Shown here in pieces: positions 27,958-36,537 of a stretch of DNA of 41,287 nucleotides (the stretch's first letter is position 1; every line of letters starts with the position of its first letter). Source of the DNA: Candidatus Aminicenantota bacterium. GTDB lineage: Bacteria > Acidobacteriota > Aminicenantia > JAMOAD01. The DNA lies in contig JAMOVU010000080.1 of NCBI GenBank assembly GCA_027067555.1, positions 1-41,287 on the forward strand, given 5' to 3'. The translations under genes and the position numbers were made by a program. The notes under the pieces were generated by a model. That model was not told the origin of the DNA, did not search any database, and was given only the letters and a program-made list of their open reading frames with translations.

Positions 27958-28761
27958 TCAATAGTTTTTAATAAGTTTTAAAAGATTTTCTTTGGTTATT
28001 AAACTAATTTCCGAAGTATCCTCAATAAAAGGATGGATTTCATTGATAATACTTTTCCATTCAAGTTCTTTTATTTTATCTGATAAGACAGCTTTCCAGT
28101 TGTTAGGTCCTATCTTTTTGCTATAATTAAACTGGATCAATGCATTGTTAAGAAATCTGAAATTGGGTATAACCCTTTCATTATTTGTAAGATACCAGAA
28201 CAAATCATAAATATCCCTACCCTTTGTGTATTCTCTGGTTAAAATCGCATTGAGCTTTCCTGCAAAAAGAGTACTTAGCTCATAGTGTTTAAGGTTTAAA
28301 AGAAAGTATTTTCTTATTATTGTATTCTCAACAATATAACCTTCCGGAGGATTATAATCAACCTCCACTTTTATTGAAATAATTTCATTTTTGTGAGAGG
28401 AAATGTTTAATTCATAAAGAAGGCCCTTAAACTTGAAAAAAACACTTTTGATATTTCCTATTGTTTTTATTTTATACTCAATATCATAAGTTTCAAGTTC
28501 AAATTTCGCGGAAATTTTCCTTACGATTTTTTCAAATTCCGGTTTCTCTCCATTAATAACGGCAAAATCAAGATCTTCCGAAAAACGCTTTAATGAATAG
28601 AGAAATCTGAGAGCTGTCCCCCCAAGGAATGCAATACTGTGAAATACCCCCATCTCCTGCAAATATTTTAAAATCTTTGCTTGAAGATATTCTCTCAATA
28701 CCAACCTCTTTTTAACAGGTTCATTAATTTTCGAAAGTATCTCTTTCAACTCTTCTTTCAT
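27958..28761 (-). CDS. Nucleotidyltransferase toxin, AbiEii family (type IV TA)
   Basis: VFHSIAFLGGTALRFLYSLKRFSEDLDFAVI nucleotidyltransferase motif; AGKLNAILTREYTKGRDIYDLFWYL; overlaps the AbiEi gene. Confidence 0.92.
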   Translation of the reverse strand: MKEELKEILSKINEPVKKRLVLREYLQAKILKYLQEMGVFHSIAFLGGTALRFLYSLKRFSEDLDFAVINGEKPEFEKIVRKISAKFELETYDIEYKIKTIGNIKSVFFKFKGLLYELNISSHKNEIISIKVEVDYNPPEGYIVENTIIRKYFLLNLKHYELSTLFAGKLNAILTREYTKGRDIYDLFWYLTNNERVIPNFRFLNNALIQFNYSKKIGPNNWKAVLSDKIKELEWKSIINEIHPFIEDTSEISLITKENLLKLIKNY

Positions 28762-29360
28762 TTGTAAATCTCCTCAATCATAGATACTGCTTTTGCAATT
28801 TTTCTCTTTCCTGTGCTAATCGCATAATCTTTTAATTTTTCCATATCAATTGTTTCAAGGTTTTGAAGCCTCAACTCTTTAATATAATTTTCGCTTGTAT
28901 CATTCAGATAAAAAAGATCTATCAATGCTTTTTCCCTCTCAGCAACAAAGACTTTCTCTCCTTCTATGTCTATTTTCTTATATCCGAAAAAAAGAGGTTT
29001 TTTTATGTGTCTGTAGATAAACACTCCCAATTGATTTTTAATTATTTGCGGTCGAGCAGTCGTAACACTCATAATAGTTGGTACATACTCCGGTATAAGT
29101 GAATAGTGGGAAAGAGCTGACTCAAGGGAAACATAAGAAGGGAAATTAATGGTGTTTCCAATTAAAAATTGAGAAGGGAATTTATCGGTATAAGGTTTGT
29201 TAATTACATAGTAGCCTCTTTTTAGCTTTATGAGTTTTCCTTGCTCAACCCACCTTGAAAGCTGCACTCTCAAGTAAACAGGATTCTCAATAGTGGCTAA
29301 AAATCCTGTTGTAATTATAGGATTATCTTTTGCAATTCTTAAAAGCTCATCCCATTTCAT
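28758..29360 (-). CDS. AbiEi-family antitoxin/transcriptional regulator (type IV TA)
   Basis: wHTH N-terminus (TTGFLATIENPVYLRVQLSRWVEQGKLIKLKRGYYVI); FPSYVSLESALSHYSLIPEYVPTIMSVTTARP; VFVAEREKALIDLFYL. Confidence 0.92.
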   Translation of the reverse strand: MKWDELLRIAKDNPIITTGFLATIENPVYLRVQLSRWVEQGKLIKLKRGYYVINKPYTDKFPSQFLIGNTINFPSYVSLESALSHYSLIPEYVPTIMSVTTARPQIIKNQLGVFIYRHIKKPLFFGYKKIDIEGEKVFVAEREKALIDLFYLNDTSENYIKELRLQNLETIDMEKLKDYAISTGKRKIAKAVSMIEEIYK

Positions 29361-29453
29361 TTCAAAATCTTATCATACATGATAATATATTGCAATAATA
29401 TTGCTCTAAAATCAACTTCGGGGAAAAAAACATTAAACTAAATGCTCTTCCAG

Positions 29454-29491
29454 CTTTTCGCAGAGCTGGGCAGTAGCCCCGAGCCGAAAAG
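29454..29491. ncRNA. Candidate strong nested hairpin, GC-rich island (element C)
   Basis: CTTTTCG-caga-GCT-GGGC-agta-GCCC-cg-AGC-CGAAAAG; 7+3+4 bp nested stem in otherwise very AT-rich DNA. Confidence 0.45.
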
Positions 29492-29628
29492 GGCCGACAG
29501 CTTTTTTAAACTTACCTTGGACATTAGGGTGAAAAATTGTAAAAAAGACGCTTTTTTCCTGAACAATTTTTCCTTGATTTTTTTCAAGATAATTCTTTTA
29601 ATCATAACAACACCCTGCTATTTTTTTG

Positions 29629-29666
29629 TTCTAACGGAAAAACATCCAAATATTTTTCCGTTAGAA
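29629..29666. repeat. Perfect 14-bp inverted repeat
   Basis: TTCTAACGGAAAAA-catccaaata-TTTTTCCGTTAGAA. Confidence 0.9.
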
Positions 29667-29850
29667 TATGATTTAGTACCTACAAACGCGGATGTCAAAT
29701 TTTCGAAAATTTCAAGCTTTTAATCCCCTAAATGTCAAAGTGAAGCGGAGATCCGCCGTGGTTTTCCCTGTCATTCCCGGTCTGAATAAAAAAACCAATA
29801 TGTTCTAAAATCATTGAGATTCAAAATTTTGTCATACATATTAAATCCCA

Positions 29851-29901
29851 AATAACGAATTATTGTTATTAATATAAAGCAAATAACATTATATTGTTAT
29901 T
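29851..29901. promoter_or_regulatory. Two direct copies of an imperfect palindrome (operator-like), 31 bp apart
   Basis: AATAACGAATTATTGTTATT (29851-29870) and AATAACATTATATTGTTATT (29882-29901). Confidence 0.5.
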
Positions 29902-30107
29902 TTGTCACACTATTTTAGGACAAGATAAAAAAAAGCTTCGATGCTTTGAGGCTTTAAGCTCAAAGACTTTTTTATTCTTTTTCTTTCGACTTTTATTAAA
30001 AAGATATAAATTTTCTTTGAAAAACCCCCCCTCAAATCGCAAAATACGACCCCTTGTTTTCATCCATTTTTTTACCCTTTTTAGGGCTAATTTTACACCT
30101 TTAAATC

Positions 30108-30136
30108 TTGACATTTTTTTAATTTTTCCGTATATT
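30108..30136 (+). promoter_or_regulatory. Sigma70 promoter of RNA B
   Basis: TTGACATTTTTTTAATTTTTCCGTATATT (TTGACA-17-TATATT), nearly identical to the RNA A promoter. Confidence 0.75.
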
Positions 30137-30142
30137 AGTAAT

Positions 30143-30215
30143 GTCCGTTGTGGAGTCGGCCTTCCCCCGTTAACTCCACAAGGATATCTTCCGTCGGGAA
30201 GGGACAGGAAGATAA
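30143..30215 (+). ncRNA. Candidate double-hairpin small RNA, copy B
   Basis: TTGTGGAGT-[16-nt loop CGGCCTTCCCCCGTTA]-ACTCCACAA (9 bp), then TATCTTCC-[GTCGGGAAGGGACA]-GGAAGATA (8 bp). Loop 1 CCTTCCC is complementary to loop 2 GGGAAGG. Confidence 0.65.
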
Positions 30216-30533
30216 CTCTTCTTTTATTTTCCCTTTTTCTCATAAATTAACCTCCCATCTTCTCTGTTTTTCCCAATCTCATTAATAGAAATCTTAAACA
30301 TTGTAATTATTCTCATCTGTTCCTTATCAATTAACACAAAAGAACTATATTTCCTTCATCACTTATAAACCCACCAATAACTTTATATACTCTGCCATCA
30401 TCCCATATCTCAAACGGGTTTTTTAAAGATTCCAAAAATTCAATCCTTTGTAAAGCAGTAGAAAGGACAAAGTACAAAGTATAAAGTTTTTTTTTATTCT
30501 TTCGACTTTTAACTTTTGACTTTAGACTGTCTC

Positions 30534-33500
30534 GTTTCAATCCTTTATAAGTAATATATAAATAATGATTTTAAAAAGAATATGCAAGCAATAATAATTC
30601 GTTTCAATCCTTTATAAGTAATATATAAATAAGTGATGGAACATTTTTTAGAGGAGCTTTGTCGAAGTTTCAATCCTTTATAAGTAATATATAAATTAAT
30701 TATCAGCAAATTGAGATAATAACATACCAGTGTTTCAATCCTTTATAAGTAAGATATAAACAAAGTAGGCAATATTTCCGTAATTTATAATATTAGTTTC
30801 AATCCTTTATAAGTAAGATATAAACAAGACTACTCATTTTTTCCTCCGCTACCTTGAAAGGGTTTCAATCCTTTATAAGTAAGATATAAACTGTGAATTC
30901 CGGGAAATATGCAAAGCAGATGGAAGTTTCAATCCTTTATAAGTAAGATATAAACTGCACGAAACTTAGATGAAAATGATCGAACTTTTGTGTTTCAATC
31001 CTTTATAAGTAATATATAAATAAGATATTCCGGATTCAATTTGTATTGTAATTTCTAGTTTCAATCCTTTATAAGTAAGATATAAACTTCCGATGTAGAA
31101 GCGACAGCGTCAAGCTTTTATTAGTTTCAATCCTTTATAAGTAAGATATAAACGAAGTAGGTCCGAATGCTTCCGTTTCTGCAACAGTGTTTCAATCCTT
31201 TATAAGTAAGATATAAACTCCTGTAAAGTTCCAGAGCTATCATAAAGTTTTGCTGTTTCAATCCTTTATAAGTAAGATATAAACCCTTTCATAACCACCT
31301 CCTCATAAGTTTTTCAATCTTGTTTCAATCCTTTATAAGTAAGATATAAACAGAATTACATGAATATGTGTTTGTTGAAGGTATAGGGTTTCAATCCTTT
31401 ATAAGTAAGATATAAACAACACTCAGGTCATGATTGACTTGGATGGCAGAGCAAGTTTCAATCCTTTATAAGTAAGATATAAACGTTCAAAGATTTTTTT
31501 CTTTTCTACTGGATTAATTTTGTTTCAATCCTTTATAAGTAAGATATAAACTCTGACATCAATTTTCTTTGCAACCTCTTCCGGAAGTTTCAATCCTTTA
31601 TAAGTAAGATATAAACGTCAAATCTGTCGTATAACCTGTTGTTGCTGTCCCGTGTTTCAATCCTTTATAAGTAAGATATAAACGGGAGGAGTGCAACGCT
31701 CCTCCCTTTTTTTTTACTCGTTTCAATCCTTTATAAGTAAGATATAAACCTGCCCAGATTTAGATGGTATCATTACCATCTCTTGTTTCAATCCTTTATA
31801 AGTAAGATATAAACATGTTAAGAAAAGAGGGGGTATCTTTCAAGGTAGAGTTTCAATCCTTTATAAGTAAGATATAAACATTGCAAAAGCTATGGCAATG
31901 CAGTGGGGAAGAGCTTGTTTCAATCCTTTATAAGTAAGATATAAACGATTGACTTACCAAATTGTTAAAGAGCCGTAGTCCGGTTTCAATCCTTTATAAG
32001 TAAGATATAAACCATACGCCACGCCAGTTGCTATTTACAATCAAAAAGAGTTTCAATCCTTTATAAGTAAGATATAAACGACCAGAAGGTTAAAACTTTA
32101 TACTAAAGTATACCAGTTTCAATCCTTTATAAGTAAGATATAAACCGATATGGCTTGTGTCAAAAAAACGACAGAAACGAGTTTCAATCCTTTATAAGTA
32201 AGATATAAACACCTTTTGTAAACACGATGCCGAAAAAAAATATGTTGTTTCAATCCTTTATAAGTAAGATATAAACCGCATTCTTCGCCATCCAGCTTTT
32301 TATATTTATCTAGTTTCAATCCTTTATAAGTAAGATATAAACGTCAATGTGGTTATTGACAATCATTGTATGTGTTTTGGTTTCAATCCTTTATAAGTAA
32401 GATATAAACTCAAACTTGCTTCCGGTTTTAATTCTTTATTGTTTAGTTTCAATCCTTTATAAGTAAGATATAAACTTGTCACCCCCATATAAGCGATGAT
32501 TTCATATTTTGGTTTCAATCCTTTATAAGTAAGATATAAACAATATTTCCCTGCTACATGTTTCATGTCAAAACTCAGTTTCAATCCTTTATAAGTAAGA
32601 TATAAACGAAAAAATAGAAAATGAGATACCGGAAGTAAAAGAGTTTCAATCCTTTATAAGTAAGATATAAACCTTCTTCCTTCATCTACCATCTTTTTTC
32701 ACCTCACTGTTTCAATCCTTTATAAGTAAGATATAAACGGATCAATCAGGAAGGGAAAAAAGAAAAAGGAATGGTGTTTCAATCCTTTATAAGTAAGATA
32801 TAAACTTATCACTTCTCCCTCTCTTACTTCAAATGTTACTTGTTTCAATCCTTTATAAGTAAGATATAAACTAATAATTTTCCTGCTCCTCTAAAACCTT
32901 GAAAGATGTTTCAATCCTTTATAAGTAAGATATAAACGGTTTTTATCTTTTAATACTTCCTCTGCAAGCATAAGTTTCAATCCTTTATAAGTAAGATATA
33001 AACTTATAGCAACATAAGTTTCTCAGATAGACTAAGGGATAGTTTCAATCCTTTATAAGTAAGATATAAACACCCCTTTTATTGGTATTTTTATTATAGG
33101 ATTAATATCGTTTCAATCCTTTATAAGTAAGATATAAACTAATCATGAAAAATATTTAAGATGGGGACCTACAAAGTTTCAATCCTTTATAAGTAAGATA
33201 TAAACATCATTATTTTGCGGTAAGGAATATGATGGAGAAGGAGTTTCAATCCTTTATAAGTAAGATATAAACACGAGGGGAGTTGAAATTGAAGGATAGA
33301 GGGTTACGTTTCAATCCTTTATAAGTAAGATATAAACTACTTCTTTTACATTTGTAGTCTTTCCTCCGCCTGTGTTTCAATCCTTTATAAGTAAGATATA
33401 AACTGCAACTTCAAGCCCTCTTGTTTTTACATCTCGGAGTTTCAATCCTTTATAAGTAAGATATAAACTAAACTGTCCTGTTATTTCAAAACCATTTTTC

Positions 33501-35981
33501 TTCAGTTTCAATCCTTTATAAGTAAGATATAAACGCATCTTATACTTATTCAGATTTAGCAAGCGATACAAGTTTCAATCCTTTATAAGTAAGATATAAA
33601 CTGAAAAATACGAAGTTGTTATGAACATTGAGGAAAGTTTCAATCCTTTATAAGTAAGATATAAACAGGCTGGACAATAGGGGCTGCAATAGGAAAAGGA
33701 AGTTTCAATCCTTTATAAGTAAGATATAAACCCCCCACCGTATATCCAATTACATTCCCGGTGCTTTGTTTCAATCCTTTATAAGTAAGATATAAACAAA
33801 CATCTTCTTTTTCTATCATTTTATATCCTCATATGTTTCAATCCTTTATAAGTAAGATATAAACATTCTTTTGATGCCTTAGAAGAGGCGGAGAAAGAAT
33901 AGTTTCAATCCTTTATAAGTAAGATATAAACGGATGCGCAGCTTCAGGCGGTTTTAAAAAGTACGGGGTTTCAATCCTTTATAAGTAAGATATAAACAAA
34001 TTCCTGTTCCACTTGTGTCTGCTGAACTGCCGTGTTTCAATCCTTTATAAGTAAGATATAAACAAGGCGGTTGCTCGGTATGTGATACTTGCCAGCAATG
34101 TGTTTCAATCCTTTATAAGTAAGATATAAACACCTTTTTCGCCTCTCTTAACTGCTTTGTATAAGCCAGTTTCAATCCTTTATAAGTAAGATATAAACTC
34201 TTTTAAAGCTATCAACCTTTGGACTTTCAATAGTTTGTTTCAATCCTTTATAAGTAAGATATAAACAGGAAGCGGAAAAGTAGAAAAAATATCCGGAGCA
34301 TGTTTCAATCCTTTATAAGTAAGATATAAACAGAGTTTACGGTGGTAAAGAGTTTTTTGATGTATAGTTTCAATCCTTTATAAGTAAGATATAAACGGGG
34401 AAAGAGGTGGTTCCGCCACCTCTCCCCTGTGAAGTTTCAATCCTTTATAAGTAAGATATAAACTGTTATTGTTGGTTCTGCAAGCGAAAATGGATTGAGT
34501 TTCAATCCTTTATAAGTAAGATATAAACACTTTTAAATAAGGAGGTGTTTTATGCCACTAAAAATGTTTCAATCCTTTATAAGTAAGATATAAACGTGTA
34601 ATGTCCCAGCATCAGTATCGCCTGTATTTCCAGTTTCAATCCTTTATAAGTAAGATATAAACGGTTGCAACCTTTTTGACAACCGAATACTTGAAAAAGA
34701 GTTTCAATCCTTTATAAGTAAGATATAAACAACTTCATTTATTCTATCTATTACTTTCATTTATTCGTTTCAATCCTTTATAAGTAAGATATAAACGATT
34801 ATTATAAAATGATTAGTGGTTTTAGAAAATATTAGTTTCAATCCTTTATAAGTAAGATATAAACGCAAAATCTCTTGTATCATATCAAGCGGGATTAAAT
34901 GTTTCAATCCTTTATAAGTAAGATATAAACAGCTCAGAGCCAGCAAGAATAAAAGACCTAAAAGAGTTTCAATCCTTTATAAGTAAGATATAAACGGTGC
35001 TTCCGGAAGGATGTCTATATCAATTTCCTCGTTTCAATCCTTTATAAGTAAGATATAAACCATGCTTGGCCTCATCAACAGCAAGCGTTGACGAGTTTCA
35101 ATCCTTTATAAGTAAGATATAAACGGACTTGGAAAAGTTATGATAAATAAAAAATACAGCCGTTTCAATCCTTTATAAGTAAGATATAAACGATGCTTTT
35201 TCTAACCTTTTTCTGATTTTGTCTAATTGTTTCAATCCTTTATAAGTAAGATATAAACTTTTTCTTTTGCCAACCATTCTCAATAGCTGACATGTTTCAA
35301 TCCTTTATAAGTAAGATATAAACGTAAAAGCAATTCCGGATTTTTTAGACAATGAGCCGGGTTTCAATCCTTTATAAGTAAGATATAAACGGCTTGCTAT
35401 GACACGAAAACAAAAGAAACGAAAGGTTTCAATCCTTTATAAGTAAGATATAAACAACTTCTGGAGCCGGAATTTCTCCAAATTTATCAATGTTTCAATC
35501 CTTTATAAGTAAGATATAAACTTTTCATCAGCAAGTTTTCTGAAATTTTGAGCTATAGTTTCAATCCTTTATAAGTAAGATATAAACTATCCTATGCTCT
35601 CCACCTTTAAAAATCTTTGCCCTGGTTTCAATCCTTTATAAGTAAGATATAAACGAGGAATGAGAAATCGTTTCTCGACCACCGGACTCTGTTTCAATCC
35701 TTTATAAGTAAGATATAAACTTTGTTTCGAAGTCGATAAATATACTATTATAAGCAGTTTCAATCCTTTATAAGTAAGATATAAACGAATGAGAAAAACT
35801 TCTCAAATTTCAGAGAAAAACGTTTCAATCCTTTATAAGTAAGATATAAACCAAAAAAGAAAGGGGTTAGCAGAACAAAAGTAGATTGTTTCAATCCTTT
35901 ATAAGTAAGATATAAACTTTGCAGATGTTAAATTATATCCGCCATAATCATCTTTCAATCCTTTATAAGTAAGATATAAAC
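30534..35981 (-). CRISPR. Type I-B CRISPR array, 83 repeats / 82 spacers by manual count, transcribed right-to-left
   Basis: 30-bp repeat, plus strand GTTTCAATCCTTTATAAGTAAGATATAAAC (crRNA sense GTTTATATCTTACTTATAAAGGATTGAAAC, ends in the ATTGAAAC 5' handle). Unit length 64-68 bp. Repeat variants concentrate at the left (trailer) end; leader promoter on the right. Confidence 0.98.
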
Positions 35982-36140
35982 ACATTTATTCCCTTTTATT
36001 CAAAGGCTTTGTGTCTTTTGGCAAATTGTCAAAGATCTATGTTTAACAAATTAAAATAAGACTTTTTTCCTTTAATGTCAATGGTTTTTCTATTCTGTCT
36101 AACCCATTAGAATTTTACACTATCTCAGGTTGACTTAAAA
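35982..36140 (-). promoter_or_regulatory. CRISPR leader with promoter (36053-36081)
   Basis: Minus strand TTGACATTAAAGGAAAAAAGTCTTATTTT (TTGACA-17-TATTTT), AT-rich, directly upstream of the canonical-repeat end of the array. Confidence 0.8.
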
Positions 36141-36404
36141 TCAAAGGATGTTATCAGGGCTCTGCTTTTCTTTGCCCATTACCTCTCTTTCATAGTATTT
36201 AAGTGTTCTGAATTTGTAGAACAGGATTGAATCCTCATCCTTTTTTATTATTTTTGAAAGCTCTGTTTTAAGTTTAACAAGCTTTGCCTTTGTAATCTCC
36301 CCTTCAAAAACCGAATTTTGAACCCAGTTAAGATACTTTCTACACACTTTTAAAACCTTAGCCACCCTCTTCTCTTTAATATCATAAACAAGAATAACAA
36401 ACAT
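36141..36404 (-). CDS. cas2: CRISPR-associated endoribonuclease Cas2
   Basis: MFVILVYDIKEKRVAKVLKVCRKYLNWVQNSVFEGEITKAKLVKLKTEL. Confidence 0.96.
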   Translation of the reverse strand: MFVILVYDIKEKRVAKVLKVCRKYLNWVQNSVFEGEITKAKLVKLKTELSKIIKKDEDSILFYKFRTLKYYEREVMGKEKQSPDNIL

Positions 36405-36492
36405 ATTTTAGAATAACATAAACTTTTTAATTTTCAAAAAACTATTTACTTTTTTAAAGTATTATGTTATAAAAAATGATAAAGGGGTTTTT

Positions 36493-36537
36493 ATGAAAAT
36501 ATTTGTTGTAAAATTATTCTTTAGCGGGGGAAAATGA
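36493..36537 (+). CDS. Candidate 14-aa upstream ORF (MKIFVVKLFFSGGK*) overlapping the cas8b start
   Basis: AAAGGGG SD-like sequence then ATG; its TGA overlaps the cas8b ATG (ATGA). Confidence 0.3.
   Translation: MKIFVVKLFFSGGK

Noticed and set aside
29454-29491. Third member of the RNA A/B family at element C
   Set aside because: Initially CTTTTCG/CGAAAAG looked like loop-loop pairing, but it is better explained as the outer stem of one nested hairpin, and no A/B-type promoter precedes it.
29894-30250. ORFs of 112-118 aa on both strands
   Set aside because: Low-complexity (poly-Phe/Lys) translations of AT-rich non-coding DNA overlapping RNA B.
30331-30540. 69-aa minus-strand ORF at the CRISPR trailer end
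   Set aside because: Reads like a possible frameshifted gene remnant (FEIWDDGRVYKVIGGFISDEGNIV, then a continuation in another frame), but its start lies inside the first CRISPR repeat and I recognise no family; insufficient evidence to call a pseudogene.
32119-33571. ORFs with repeated YLTYKGLK peptides (32119-32319, 32363-32584, 33377-33571)
   Set aside because: Translations of CRISPR repeats and spacers; not genes.
31255-34566. Several spacers contain SD-plus-ATG motifs (e.g. 34529-34565 ggaggtgttttatg; reverse-strand examples near 31285, 32673, 33798)
   Set aside because: With about 3 kb of total spacer sequence from gene-dense phages, a few start regions are expected by chance; no sign of selective sampling.
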